DNA of 64,000 bases from Monodelphis domestica (GCF_027887165.1 NC_077229.1:204129753-204193752), one strand, 5' to 3'. Positions 12,391 through 24,214 are shown, counted from the stretch's first letter. The notes: a model not told the origin generated them from the sequence alone. Numbers and translations: made by a program.

Positions 12391-12925
12391 CAGGCTCCTT
12401 TTATGAAACAAATTTAGTGCTAATACCAAAACCAGGAAGAACAAAAACAGAGAAGGAAAAAATTACAGACCAATTTAATTAATGAATATACATGCAAAAA
12501 TCTTAAATAAAATTTTAGCTAGGAGACTACAACAGTATGTGACAAAGACTATACATTATAACTAAACAGGATTTATACCAATTAAGCAGGCATATGTGAA
12601 AAATTATTATCATAATTGATTACAACAAAAATAATGAAAATTATATGATATATATCAATAGATATAGAAAATGTTTTTGATAAAATACAATATTCATTCC
12701 TATTTAAAACACTGGAAAGCATATATATATGTGTATATATATATATGAATTTTTCCTGAGACTGATAGGAAGCATATATGCAAAGCCATGAGGAAACATT
12801 ATCTGTAATCAGGATAAATTAGAAACCTTCCCTAGAAGATTAGGAACAAAACAAAGATGCCTAATATATTATTTAATATTGTTTTAGAAATGCTAGCAAT
12901 AGCAATAAGAGAAGAAAAAGGAATG
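12391..12925 (+). pseudogene. L1 ORF2 reverse-transcriptase fragment, broken
   Basis: Plus-strand translation in shifting frames gives recognisable L1 ORF2 pieces: a [18 protein letters not shown] stretch near 12420, a GFIP-like motif near 12570, a DIEKVFDKIQ-like motif near 12660, and a LGTKQRCL-like motif near 12840. These are the order and spacing of the L1 polymerase domain. Stops and frameshifts interrupt it and an AT microsatellite (12721-12746) is inserted, so it is a dead 5'- and 3'-truncated LINE. Confidence 0.7.
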
Positions 12926-12954
12926 GAAAGAGGGAGAGAGAAAGAGAGGGAGAG

Positions 12955-13300
12955 GAAGAGAACAAGAATCAGGCCTAGATTTAGGAGACCTAGGGTTTGA
13001 ATCCTATCTATAACACCAATTTTGTGACCATGGACAAATCACTTTAACCTCTATAAGTCTCAGTGTCCTCAATGAATCATATAGCTAAAGCTGGAAGGAA
13101 CCTCAGAAGTTGTCTAGTCCAGTCTACTCATTTCAAAGAAGAGACAATTGAGACCCAGGAAGTATAAAATATTTAAACCAAATCCTACAAGCAGTGACAG
13201 AGATTCCAGGGTCTCTGACTCCAGGGCTAGTTTTCTTTCCAATGTAAAATGTTGATAATGCCTGTAGTACCCATCTCAGTAGGGTATTATCCTAGGAATA
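12955..13300 (+). mobile_element. Two diverged MIR/Ther-type SINE pieces
   Basis: A GGTTTGAATCCTATC block and TGTGACCATGGACAAATCAC body lie near 12995-13045. They are followed by an AGCTGGAAGGAACCTCAGA core-like stretch. Both are heavily diverged. Confidence 0.4.
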
Positions 13301-13324
13301 AAATGAAATAGTGTATTTAAAAGC

Positions 13325-13900
13325 ATTGTACCCTTTGACTCAGATTCCAAAGATATACCACCAAGGAGATCGTTGACAAAAAGAAAGACTCCTATACAAC
13401 AAGATATTTATAATAGCATCACTTTTTATAGTAGCAAAGAACCAGAAACAGATGTCCATTGATTGGAAAATAACTAAACAAACTGTGGCGCATAAATGTC
13501 ATGGAATATTATTGATGCAAAGAGAAGGAAAGAGAGCCTTCAAAAAAACTACATCCACAAGAAATACAATAAGTGGAAGAAATAGTGATCACACAACCTC
13601 CAAAAATGAATGTTACACGATTGAAAAGAATAATCTTGATGTCAAAGAGTATGAGAATATACCTCCCCTTACTCCTATGAGATGGAGGTCCATGGATGTG
13701 AAACATTAAATATAGTTAAATTTTAAATACATACATGTATAATATATACAAATATTTATTTGTTTTGCTGATTTCTTTGTCTTCCTCTCTTTTAAAAAAA
13801 CTAATTAGAACTGATGACTCTGAAAGAGGACAGAGGGAGGAGTATAAGGGAAAATTTAGGTAATGTTAAAACAAAACGTACATTTTTTTTAAAGCACTGA
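13325..13900 (+). mobile_element. L1 3' end
   Basis: It begins with a TACCCTTTGACTCAGATTCC block, continues through ATAGTAGCAAAGAACCAGAAAC and GTCCATTGATTGG, and ends in an A-rich region. These are conserved words of the L1 3' region, also seen at 27595-27760. The open frame at 13452-13709 is a by-product and shows no protein homology that I recognise. Confidence 0.55.
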
Positions 13901-14497
13901 ACAAACCTTAAATTAGTATGGGATTATAACATCCCTGACCCAAGTAAACTTGGGCAATTCCATAGTTCCATTGGGCAATCCTGATAATGTGTATAGGTAA
14001 GGAGGCATGACTTTTGAATAAGTGAGACCACTAAATCCATGATGTTGTTTATGATAGTTATGAAGGAGATGAGAATCTTGATTAATGGAGACACATGAAA
14101 GGAGAGAGAAGCGAAATGTGAGAGTGATGCTCTGAGATCCAAGGCATGAACTATCAATGGTAGATGGGAGACCTGAGATCTTCAGACTTAAGGGGAAAGG
14201 AGACCTCCCTCCTCAATATATCTTTTGATTCCCAGTTCCTGCACTACCAGAGATTGTTAAAAGTAATTTCTTGAGTGAAATCATTCTTTCCTTAATTGAG
14301 CTGAGATTCTATTTTCCTGTCCAGAGACCCTTTCCTCTGGTGTATTCTATTGTCTAAACTAATTTATATAATTGGCCTGACTTGTTTTATTGTTTTGATA
14401 AATATGTTTGTTTGATACCTGTGATTGTCTTTTGTGTAAAAATTGTGAGAGAGAAATTGTTAGACAGATGGTTAAGCTGGTTAAGAGTAAGCTGTTA

Positions 14498-14697
14498 TGG
14501 AGCAGCTGGGTGCCTCAGTGGATTGAGAGCCAGGCCTACAGATGGGAGGCCTTGGGTTAAAATCTGGCTCAGATATTTCCTAGCTGTGTGACACTGGACA
14601 AGTCACTTAATTCCAATTGCCTAGCCCTTTTGGCTCTTCTGTCTTGGAACCAATACTTAGTATCAATTCTAAGACAGAAAAAAAAGTTTAAAAAAAT
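14498..14697 (+). mobile_element. tRNA-headed marsupial SINE
   Basis: The head is GGAGCAGCTGGGTGCCTCAG. The body holds GCCAGGCCTACAGATGGGAGG and CTGTGTGACACTGGACAAGT. It ends AATTCTAAGACAG plus an A run. Confidence 0.8.
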
Positions 14698-14699
14698 TA

Positions 14700-15309
14700 T
14701 AAACTATTACCTTCACCTTTTAAGTGATCTTGGAGAGTGGGTTTTATCCTGGACCCTGATGTATAACAGATAAAATTCTAGATATATCTCCATATTGATG
14801 GCAAGAAAGCAAAAGAGCAATTGCCCAATCACAGCCATCTACCTGACCTCTACAATGGCTCTCTGGACACAGGGCAGGCCAAATCCAGATCATATCCATT
14901 TAAATATAGACCTTCCTATAAATGTTTATAGGATTTATCCTGGTGTCTGTGGCTTGGCTGAAATCTTCAGATATGAGAGTCTGTCCATGAGAATAATTTC
15001 AAACTAATTCCTGGTAATTTTCTTGCACACACAGCTGCTTGGCTGATTCAAGGCTGGTCTGGGTCAAGCAGATCATTTGGTAGGGTTGGCTTCTCTCTAA
15101 TTTCAGCCACAGAATCTCTCTGTCTCCCTGTCTGTCTGTCTGTGTCACTCTGCCTCTCTCTGTCTTTCTCTGGCTAATGAGGGAATGTGTTTTGCATTAC
15201 TATACAAAATACATTTGAAATAGATTTTGTTTTACTTGTCTTCTTAATGGGTGGGGGGGGCGGGAGAAGAATTTACAACTGAAAATAATAAAATTGAATT
15301 TTTAAAAAT
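14700..15309. other. No gene seen; CT/TCTG-rich patch
   Basis: No coding region is supported. A pyrimidine-rich run with TCTG units lies near 15115-15175, and a short G run lies at 15253-15260. Confidence 0.45.
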
Positions 15310-15660
15310 TGGAGAGGGTGAGATCTGCCACTTACTAGCTATACCACCATGGATAAGTCACCAAATTTCTCTGAACTTTAGTTTGCTCATCTGTAAAACA
15401 GGCATGGTTGCATATCTGACCTCAGGCACTTCCTGTTGGGTAACCCTGAGCAAGTCACTTAACCCCCATTTCCTACCTTTCTGTTCTTCTGCCTTATTGA
15501 TTCTAAGACAGAAGGTAAGGATTTTTTTAAGAAATAAAAAATAAAGATAATAATATTTGCTTCATATACTTTACAGAATAGTTTCAGGAACTAAATGAAA
15601 TAATATACTTAAGGTGCTTTGCAAGTCTAAAGCTCTATACAAATGCCAGTCATTGTTATT
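15310..15660 (+). mobile_element. SINE cluster: MIR-type core joined to a marsupial SINE 3' part
   Basis: A GATCTGCCACTTACTAGCT ... TCATCTGTAAAACAGGCAT core (15320-15405) runs directly into a headless marsupial SINE body and tail (15408-15530, ending TTGATTCTAAGACAGAAGG). After an A-rich stretch the MIR-type downstream part resumes at 15545-15650. The order suggests a SINE inserted inside an older SINE. Confidence 0.5.
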
Positions 15661-17677
15661 CATTGGCAAATGAACTCTTCAGTTAAAATAGGACTATTTT
15701 CCTTGGAATCTTCTCTATTGCTCCTTAGGACAAAGTGTTTCTCCTCATCTTGCCATAATTACAAGTATCTGAATAAAGAAATTTGGAAAGCAATGGATTT
15801 GAGGCTCAGAAGATTTAGTCACAGATCTGAAGTTAAAGCTGGAAGGTGCATTTAGTAGTGTTTCGCTTTGTCCTCTAATTGTTCTGATGAAGAAATTGAT
15901 GCAGCTTCCAATGTGATCTAATGTATAATCATAGTACATTTTAAGTACTGAGTGTGATTACCAAACTGAATTATTTTGACATTCATAATAATGTTTTGCT
16001 TACATATAATTTTTTGAAAAAGCTTTCATTATAAATTATTTTATCTTCCTAACAATCCTGTTATAATTATCTTTTTTTTTTGTAGACCTGTGATTTTCTT
16101 TGCTTAGGGAGCCCTCCATTAGGAAATGCTCTTTACCCTGTAGAACTATAACTTAGATGGTCTTAGAGAAGCATGGGAATAGTGTTTGAGTCACAGCTCT
16201 GCAGCTTACTATCATTGTGACCTTGACCAAGTCACTTGACCTCTGTGTGAGTCTAGTATCTTTATTTGTAAGATGTACTGTACTACATAACTTCTAAGGT
16301 CACTTCTAGTTCTTAAGCTACAGTTCTCTGACCCTTGTTCCACTTAGCTCTGGATTCACATGAATGCCTGAGTTCATTGTTAGATAATTGTAGAAATAAG
16401 TTTCCGTCAATTAACCTGAGCCTAACTAACTCTCCCTGCTGGTGCTGGCAGGCCGAAAAATTTATTGCTCTTCAGTGGGCAGACATCATCTGCAGCTTTT
16501 TAAATATGGTAAATTAGGGTGATTTGTCCATCTCATCTCTAAATTTGAAATACCTCAAGGACAAAAACTATTTCCTTTCAGCATAGAAATGAAATAACAC
16601 CCATACTTTTGTGTTCTGTATTTACTTAAATCAGTAATATAAGAGTTCCAAAGGCATTTGGTATCAGGTTCTCTGCTCAATGACAGCTATCATGTAGGCA
16701 CAGGACACTGATCTTCATTATTGAGGAGAAAGCCCTATGATTGTCTAATGGAATTTGGGACTTGGGTTACAAAGATTGAATATATTAGTATATTCAATAT
16801 AAATACATCCCTCCATAAATCCATTTGCTAATCATAACTTTCTGTCTTTTCATATCTCCCGAGGTCTTACCTCTAGTCATCCCAGCTCTAATTTTACTTT
16901 ATGATCTCCTCAATATCAAATTCCCAGTTAATCTGTGCAATAAGGCACTGTTCTCTACTCAAGAATATCTTACTTCCTTATGCCATTGTTCATGCCTTGT
17001 CAAATCCTAAATCTGGATTATCTTTATGGTGAACCTCCTTAGTTCTAATTTCTGTTGACAACTGAAGCAGGAGGAAGTCACACAACAGAGGTGAATAGAT
17101 CTGCCTCAAATTTATTTGATTTTATCTAAACTGGACCCTCACTAGAACAAGGCAATCCTTTTGCTCCTCCTCAATCCATTATCTATTGTACCCCTTACAA
17201 ATGCTGTCCCAAACTTTCCCTTTTGTCTTAAAGCCTTTCATACTTTCCCTTACTGAACCCTCAGTTTTAATTTGTACCTTAATTAGAAAATGTATGTCAT
17301 TTCCCATGAGATTCAGCTTTTCCCATTCTCTACATCTCAGAAATTTACATCTTTACATCTCGATATCATCTTCCATTCTTCCCTCCTTTCCACTAGTCTT
17401 TGATAAAGCGATAAACCTTCTTGTCAAGGCCAATATCCTCACATGTCCCATTGATGCCAGTCCTTATTTTCCTCAGCAGATTGTCTCCACAGTCATTTTC
17501 TTCTCTTTCTAATCTTCAATTCCCCCCTATCTACTGGTTCATTCCTTTCTGCCTATAAACATGACCAATTCTTCCCTAGCTTAAATGAGCACATAGTAAG
17601 TGCTATATAAATGTTAGCTCTTATGTTCCAGATCCACCCTATAGCTGCCTATCTGCACAGCCGGTGCCCCTAGGCCT
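15661..17677. other. No gene seen; one MIR-type SINE
   Basis: No coding region is supported. A diverged plus-strand MIR-type SINE lies at about 16150-16320, with a TGTGACCTTGACCAAGTCAC block. The 108-codon frame at 17186-17512 is rich in Ser, Phe and Leu and has no recognised domain. Confidence 0.45.
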
Positions 17678-18263
17678 TGTTATGGGGAATTTACAGAAGG
17701 GGAAAGGGTATAGGAAAAGGAAAGCACAGTTAAATATATTTATTTATTATATGTAACATAATAAATAAATATATTTATTAACAAATAGGGAGTGATGGGG
17801 AAGGAAAGAGGATATTGGACCAGCTTACTAATTAACCCAGATACTTAACCCACTATGTTTGTCTAAACTAAACTACACTAAAGCTAGCTAAGGATAAGTC
17901 CACTCAAAAAGCCCAGATTCTCAGAGTCCTTAGTGGGTCAGGTAGCAGAGATCCAGTTGCAGAGTCCTTAGAAGCTCCAGAGAGAGAAATCCTCTTCCAA
18001 ATCACTCTGTCTACAAGAATGAATGGGGAACTTCCTCTTCACCTTTGCTTGATATTATTTATAAGGCTGGTAGCTTGATAGATGGGTTTGTCCAGAAAGA
18101 GTCCAGATCCACATCTTTAGACTTGAACTCCAGACTATAGACAGATTGAGAGTCAGTTGAAAAACTGCTTTCTCTAACCCCTTAGAATTCTGACCCAACC
18201 AGCTCTTGTAGAATTCTTGGCTTGAGGGTTGTCAATTAATCCTTTGCAACTTCCTTTGCTACA
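17678..18263 (-). mobile_element. ERV LTR, minus strand (3' LTR of a broken provirus)
   Basis: On the minus strand it runs from TGTAGCAAAGGAAG (18263) to CCCCATAACA (17678), so it has TG...CA ends. It contains TATTTGTTAATAAATA-type polyadenylation-like runs near its 3' end. A purine tract abuts its 5' end at 18264-18276, and reverse-transcriptase remnants in the same orientation lie further upstream at 19617-20395. This is the order expected for pol - PPT - 3' LTR. The matching 5' LTR was not found. Confidence 0.65.
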
Positions 18264-18276
18264 GTCCTCCCTTTGC
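18264..18276 (-). other. Retroviral polypurine tract
   Basis: On the minus strand the sequence GCAAAGGGAGGAC directly abuts the TG of the LTR. This is the position and composition of a plus-strand primer site used in reverse transcription. Confidence 0.6.
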
Positions 18277-19600
18277 ACAAAGCCTGCTGGGGGCCATCAG
18301 TCCATGACGCCTTGACAGAGTCATGTGTGGTAGCTGGGGAGACCACAGAGTGGTCCTTGGTGAGATGTGACTGCCCACTCTATCCCCCTTGCATGACTTC
18401 TTTCATCACTGCCCCTTACCTATGAATTGACATGATTATTATTCCCCCAATCTCAAAAGAAATAATGCAAGAGCAAAACACCTGTACCTTAATTCTCCTA
18501 AACATCACCAAAAGACCAGACCCTCAAACCCAATCCCTAAAAGACTATCATGGGTTAACTTTTACTTACGTACGTAACTCCCAGCAAAACCGCAGTTACA
18601 GGCCAAGCCAAAAACTTTCCCACATACAGAAGCCTATTCTCATGAAGTCAGCACACAAATCAATCATTGAGGCCCAAGCGATAAGTACAAGTACATCAAG
18701 CTTCAGTATGCCTCAGTGACTCGACTACACAAATCAGTAACTCCCTAGAAGCCACCAGTCTAAATTTGAATTGTGTTCCCAGACCCCTCAGCCTCCATGA
18801 TGTGATTGTTGAATTGTCTTCTAAGAACTGCTGATTAATTATTCCATTTTATTAGAAGCAATATGTAGTTTTCCTTGATTGTTTGTAAGCTCAAAACTTC
18901 TCACAGGGTAATGAGAAAATCAAGCCACCTGTGACAGAAATCATTTATCTTGTGTGCAACCTTTATTCTATCTGTAATCACAATACAAGAATATAGGATG
19001 TTAATCAAGTGATTTGTTAAAAGTTGATGTATCACTTTTCCAATTATCTCTCTTTGATTTTGTGTATATGCATGCCAAGAGAATGGGTATAAAAATAAAG
19101 ATCAGACATAGAGAAAGTGGAGCAGCTATCAGATGGAAAGCAGTCCCATGGCCGTAATGATTAAGCAGTCTTCTGTTTGTTATTTATTTTATGTTATTTA
19201 TTTTGACTGATCGTTTGCCACCTGCCGGGAACCCTGGAGTTGCTATTGGGGCTGGACCCTCGCTGTGGCAAAAGCCAGAATCATGTTGAAAACACTATTT
19301 TGGCATTTGTGCACTAACTGTCTGATGTCTCAAATCTTAAACTAAGATATCTACCCAAAATACCAAATAACCTACACTCAACTATCTTAATCTATCTAAA
19401 ATTATCCTATTCTATTCTATCCTATTCTAGAGATTGTATTAAGGAAAAGAAAAAGTAAATTAAATAATGTACAATTACAAATTTCTAAACACACATCAAA
19501 CATATGCAAAAGCACAACAAACAAATAACAAGAAAATCAAAAGATAAACACAATTTTTATGAAAACATTAAACTCATAAATACTACTCTCATCAACTAAT
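18277..19600. other. Provirus interior or later insertion, unassigned
   Basis: No env-like frame is legible. A segment at 18932-19216 is bracketed by the direct repeat GCCACCTG (18924-18931 and 19217-19224) and contains GTATAAAAATAAAG near 19090. That could be a small LTR or promoter-bearing insertion, but its ends are not canonical. Confidence 0.3.
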
Positions 19601-19616
19601 ACAAAACATTCTACTA

Positions 19617-20395
19617 CTATTGTAATGTTCCAAGAATAGCTCTGAGTTGCTTTTTGGTCTTAGGAGCACTCAGTTTCTGGATATCTGCTATTCTTTTCTG
19701 TGTGATCCTTCTGGAACCCTCTGATAACACAAAACCAAGATATTGCACACGAGGCAAAACCCACCGTAATTTTACCTTGGAGATTTTATGCACATACTTA
19801 TATAATTCTAACAAAAGAATCTTGCAATCTTTTGAGATACACTTTAGCATTTGGGGATGCAAGGAGAATATCATCCGCAAAATGCACTATTTTGCTTTCT
19901 TTGAATGTTATAGTTTTTAGATCTCTTATTTAAAACTTGTGAAAATTGGCTTGGTGAGTCTGTGAACCCTTGTGGAAGACAATTCCATGTCCACTATGTT
20001 TTTTCCCAGGTAAAAGGAAAGATCTTTTGAGAATCCTCATGGATTGGAATTGAGAAAAACACTGAGCATAAATCAAACACAGTGAAATATCTTGCCTAAC
20101 TTGGAATGGAACAAATTATAGCAGCTGGACTTGGAATAATAGGGTGTGTATCATATAATCATTTATAGCTCTTAAATCCTTTATGAATTTATATACCACT
20201 TTGCCATTTTGATCTAGCTTTGGCTTTTTGATTGGAAGAATAGGTGTATTATATTCTGAGAAGCAAGGTATTATTATCACTTGTTGGATTAGGGATTCAA
20301 TGATTAGTCTGATACCCTTTATTGCTTCTTTAGTTAAGGGATATTGAGGTACACAAGGAACTGATCCTTCCTTAGTGCCTGAAACTGAGGAGTAA
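19617..20395 (-). pseudogene. ERV pol (reverse transcriptase) fragment, broken
   Basis: Minus-strand translation gives, in order, a QYPLTKEAIKGI block (about 20335), NTPILPIKKPK (about 20235), a DLRAIND block (about 20170), an FTVFDLCSVFFSIPIH-like palm block (about 20075), the catalytic FADDILLASP block with its Asp-Asp codons at 19870-19875, and VQYLGFVLSEG (about 19750). This is the domain order of retroviral reverse transcriptase. The blocks lie in different frames with at least one shift between FADD and YLGF, plus stops, so the gene is dead. The parent provirus is probably the one ending at the 17678-18263 LTR. Confidence 0.75.
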
Positions 20396-20528
20396 CCCCA
20401 AGTTAGTCAGTAGTCAATAAATCTTTATTAGGCACTTACTATATGACAGGCATTGCACAAAGCATTGAGGGTACAAAAAGAGACAAAAGAATGTTCCTAT
20501 CCTCAGACAAATACATATATATTTATGT

Positions 20529-20570
<42 letters not shown>

Positions 20571-20804
20571 TTTATATGAAATATATATGAGTGTATGTAT
20601 GCCTGACCCCCTGCCTTTCTAGGCTATAAGCTACTTGATGGTAGAGACCAGGGTGACAAGTAGGATGGGTATCTGGAGCTTTATCCCAGGGCATAGACAT
20701 TTGAGTTGGCTCATTGTGTCCATGCCTCATGGTCCTTTGCTATCCTATTTCCATATTTGTTCCTAGGCTGCCATCCCCAAGGTTCCAATACTATGGTACC
20801 CTTC
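20396..20804. repeat. Diverged repeat debris with (AT)n microsatellite
   Basis: A TTTATTAGGCACTTACTATATGACAGGCA block (SINE/LINE tail type) lies near 20420. An AT/TATATA run spans about 20513-20570. No gene is supported. Confidence 0.5.
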
Positions 20805-20935
20805 TTCTTCTTTTGTTTTTTTTTTTTTAGATTTAAACATTATTTTATTTGGTCATTTTCAAACATTTTTCATTGGAAACAAAGATCATTTTCTTTTCCT
20901 CCCCCCCTCCCGCCACCCCTCCCATAGCCGATGGT
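20805..20935 (-). mobile_element. L1 3' terminus
   Basis: A T-rich run (poly-A on the minus strand) is followed by a reversed CCAATGAAAAATGTTTGAAAATGACC-like stretch and a C-rich block. That is the composition of an L1 3' end with its purine tract, here from another subfamily than 5234-5855. Confidence 0.45.
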
Positions 20936-21656
20936 ACCCTTTTTTTGAACATTGGAATGCCAACTCTCCCAGAATAACTGCACACATGCCCACAAATTAT
21001 TGTTATAAATGGTTTCCTTCCAGAGGCTGCCCTTGATGTACATTTTCACTTGATTTCGCCTGAATAAAAGTGCATTAAGAGAGGTTAAGAAGGATCCAGG
21101 ATACTGACAATCCTTTATCCTAGATGGAACCCCTAGGGATAAAGCATACCTATCATGAAAGAATTACAATATCACAGGAATTTAGAACTGACAACGACCT
21201 TAGAAAGAAATTAAACCAGTCCCCTTGTTTTACAAGGAAAAAATGGAGTCAATGACTTTTCTGAGTTCTTGGAAATTCTCAGTGGCATAGCCAGGACTTG
21301 AACCTATATCCTAGATTTCTAAATCTAGTCCTCTTTCCACTTCCACAAATAATCTAATAATCAGAATTCACACTAGAGTGTTAATAATAACTTAATGTGT
21401 CACATTTCCCAAAGACATTTGCATTTTCCAAAGAAGAGGATGTGTAAAAAGCTTAATTTTACCTCCAAAACAATTAATATTTAATATTTGAATTTCAGGC
21501 ACCATGGCAACTGGATTGAGACATTTTTGAAGGATTTTAGAGATTATCTAGTTTAATTCCCTGATTTTGTAGTTCAGTGGCTTTCCCCAATTCACACAGT
21601 TTGAGGAGGGGCCAGCTTATTAAATATTTGTTCAAATGAATCTTCCCTAAATAGAT
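20936..21656. other. No gene seen; MIR-type SINE piece
   Basis: No coding region is supported. A minus-oriented MIR-like core lies at about 21180-21345 (CCAGGACTTGAACC near its right part). Confidence 0.4.
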
Positions 21657-22337
21657 TGTCAACATGGAATCTAGGAATCCCAAACTTGTTACCTAGCAAG
21701 ATCTGATGAACCCCAATTTTCAGGACTAGTTTGTAGATTGGAGACCCCAAAGCTTGTACTTGTTCCCTGTTCCCATGGGAATCTACCTTGAAGGGAATCC
21801 CAGATTAGCAGTTTCAGATTGAGTGGAAGACCCTCAGGGGATTGACAACCTAGTTGGGTGAGATAAGCATATGCTAAGGACCCTCTTTTTTTTAGGTAGT
21901 CTCCCTATTGTATTAGAACCTTTCCCAAAGAAGATCCACACCTGAGCAGGAACCATCCTTTAGTATCCATTGTAAACAGCCCCTTCTCTTACACCCTACC
22001 CTCTAGCTAGGATCCTTTTCCCAAGCTTAATTGTATTCTGTCAGTGTAGTTTGAACACTCCCATTTTCTTTGTAGCTATAGTGATGTCAATCATCTTTCC
22101 CTGCCCCTGGACTCCCCAAATGGTATATAGGTTCCCCAAATTCTTTTGTTCCTCGGAGTCCATCCTGAGTCTGTGGCACTCCCAGAGGTTAGTGACCAGG
22201 GCGTCCAGATTCTGTGCAGTCTCCGGGAGCAGCTCTGTTGTTGGATTAGCCCTGAGGCCTTAGTGCTGAACCCCTTTAGCCCTTGATTAAAGAGTGATTT
22301 TGACTATTTAATAGTTCTGTGGTTTTTCTAGTTGACA
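21657..22337 (+). mobile_element. ERV 5' LTR (tRNA-Gln family), plus strand
   Basis: The LTR runs from TGTCAACATGG to TAGTTGACA. It has a GGTATATAGG promoter box near 22122, and a TGATTAAAG polyadenylation-like motif sits near 22283. Three bases after its end lies a primer-binding site. The minus-strand LTR at 40104-40737 is the same family, sharing TGTCAACATGGAATCTAG and most downstream blocks. The LTR at 23099-23640 is a more distant relative. Confidence 0.75.
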
Positions 22338-22340
22338 TAA

Positions 22341-22359
22341 TGGAGGTTCCACCGAGATT
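22341..22359 (+). other. Primer-binding site, tRNA-Gln type
   Basis: TGGAGGTTCCACCGAGATT is the reverse complement of the 3' end of vertebrate tRNA-Gln with its CCA, by my knowledge of that tRNA. It lies 3 bp after the LTR, the standard place for a retroviral minus-strand primer site. Confidence 0.75.
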
Positions 22360-23098
22360 CAAAGTTCTGGCTTCCTGAGCTCTCCTGCTAACAAGGACCC
22401 TGAGACTTGAGGTACCTCACACACCCCGTTTGGGGTTGGGTCAGGAGTCCAGTTAGCAAGGGCCAGGTAAGGGGCTCCCAGAGGTAGGAGGTAGGACTCA
22501 CACCTCGTGTTTGGGAGCGATTAGCTCTTTAATTAAGGGATTGTTAGTTGGACGTCTGTGGGGTACACAGAGCCGCATTGTCCATAGCCACCCGGGTGCT
22601 ATTGGACATGGGTAACAGCTTATCTGTTGTCCCAAGAAAGGTGGGGGCAGTCAGCAGCCCGAAAAACCACCTAGAAATACAGCCGCAAGTTACATGATTT
22701 CCAAGTGTGGAACTGGATTCAAGTTAATATTTCCAAGTTAACAAGATCTATATAAAGATCTCTTCCTCTCTCTGTCTCTCTCTGTCTCTCTCTATCAGTT
22801 CAACTGATTTATTATTCTACTGTGATTTCATTGATATGTAGTAGTAGTCTCTCAGTAACCAAGAATGACGATTGTCTTTGTGCGCTTTCATCTGTGATGT
22901 AGATGAGTGTGCACAAAGACATTTGTGTGTGAAGGGAATTCTATTAAACCTCATTGGTAAATATTGTACAATTTAGTCTTAGAGAGTTGACTGGGACAAT
23001 GAGAGGTTAAACGATGTGCTCAGGCTTTGGTCAGGATATGGAGCCAACAACTGGGAAAGGATTGATGGAGGTCCAATCATAGATTATGAGCTTAGGGC
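22360..23098 (+). pseudogene. ERV leader with truncated gag start
   Basis: After the primer site comes a G-rich leader. An ATG at 22608 opens a 29-codon frame beginning MGNSLSVV, with the glycine at position 2 and serine at position 4 expected of a myristoylated retroviral matrix protein. It stops at 22695-22697. The rest carries a TCTC-rich run (about 22762-22797) and no pol or env. Either the provirus was internally deleted or the next LTR belongs to another insertion. Confidence 0.5.
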
Positions 23099-23640
23099 TG
23101 TCAACTATATTTCTGGAACCCCATGTTTACCCCTATCCCTTGGGAACCTGCCTTGATGTGAAGTCCAGACAGACGTCACTTTAGTACTTAATGATCCCAG
23201 TTTAGTTGGGAGTAATAGACATAATCAAATCTTAAGAACTCTTTTTGTCTTAGAAATTTCTCCCTTTGTATCAAAGTCCCAGGTAACCCAGCCCATGGCT
23301 GTACTCTTTCTTTAGTATCCATTGTAAAGCATCAGCTTCTCCCTGATAATCCTGTCTTGGTCATCTCATTTTCTTGTAGCCATAGTAAAGCCAATCAATC
23401 ATATTTCCCTGTCTTAAGTTCCCCCAAAGGTATATAAAATCCCTATGTTCTATTGTTCTCAGGAGAATCATCTTCGGGGGTGATTCTCTCAGAGACTCTG
23501 TCCCCAGACCCCCAGATTTTTGACTCTGTGTGGTATGTAGCACTGGGCTCTATGTGGCAGTATTAAGGACTTGTCTCTTTTTCTCATTAAAGATTTGGTT
23601 TTATGACTACTTTAATGGTTCTGTGCTTTTCCAAGTTGAC
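23099..23640 (+). mobile_element. ERV LTR related to 21657-22337, plus strand
   Basis: It starts TGTCAACTATA and ends near CCAAGTTGAC. It shares the GTATCCATTGTAAA, TTTCTTGTAGCCATAGT and CCAAAGGTATATAAAA blocks with the upstream LTR in the same order. TATAAAA lies at about 23434 and a CATTAAAG polyadenylation-like motif near 23586. Divergence from the first LTR is clearly larger than expected for a recent provirus pair. Confidence 0.65.
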
Positions 23641-23741
23641 CGGGCAAATTCAGTTCAGAGAGGTTCATCAATGCATTGTCAACAGCAAAGAAAGCAAAGA
23701 TCAATACTGATCACCCTGCTATTTTTTCAAAGTCTACTTTA

Positions 23742-23940
23742 GGGGCAGCTAGGTGGCTAAGTGGATAGAGAACTAAGCCAGGAGACAGGAAATCCTGGGT
23801 TCAAATCTGACCTCAGATACTTCCTAGCTGTGTGACCCTGGGCAAGTCACTTAACCCCAATTGCCTAGCCCTTACCATTCTTTGATTTATATTTAGAATT
23901 GATTTTAAGGCAGAAGGTAAAGATTTTTTTTAAAAATTCT
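23742..23940 (+). mobile_element. tRNA-headed marsupial SINE
   Basis: The head is GGGGCAGCTAGGTGGCTAAG, the body CTGTGTGACCCTGGGCAAGT, and the tail GGCAGAAGGTAAAG plus A/T runs. Confidence 0.8.
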
Positions 23941-24214
23941 ACTTTAGCTAAGCCCTTTGTGTAAAGGAATTCAGCCTTTAGAAAGGAATGCTAAGTTACC
24001 TAAAGGCACACTCCCAGATACACCTAACCCTGTGGAACTGGTTATTCTATCTAACTACTGGGACTGGTCATTAGTTAAATAGTCTGAAGTGTGCTATGTA
24101 ATATTTTTGGTCAATGACAAAGAAAACAGTTGTTTGCATTTTTCCCTGCCTAGTCTAACAAGTTTAACCTCCTTTAATTGTTTTGTTTTCCAGTTGGTTT
24201 GGTGGACCTCGTTA

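Noticed and set aside
12721..12746. AT-rich runs here and at 20513, 35639 and 41510 as regulatory elements
   Set aside because: They are simple TA microsatellites with no adjoining gene.
18432..18719. 95-codon plus-strand frame
   Set aside because: It runs antisense within the provirus remnant and has no family resemblance or start context that would support a gene.
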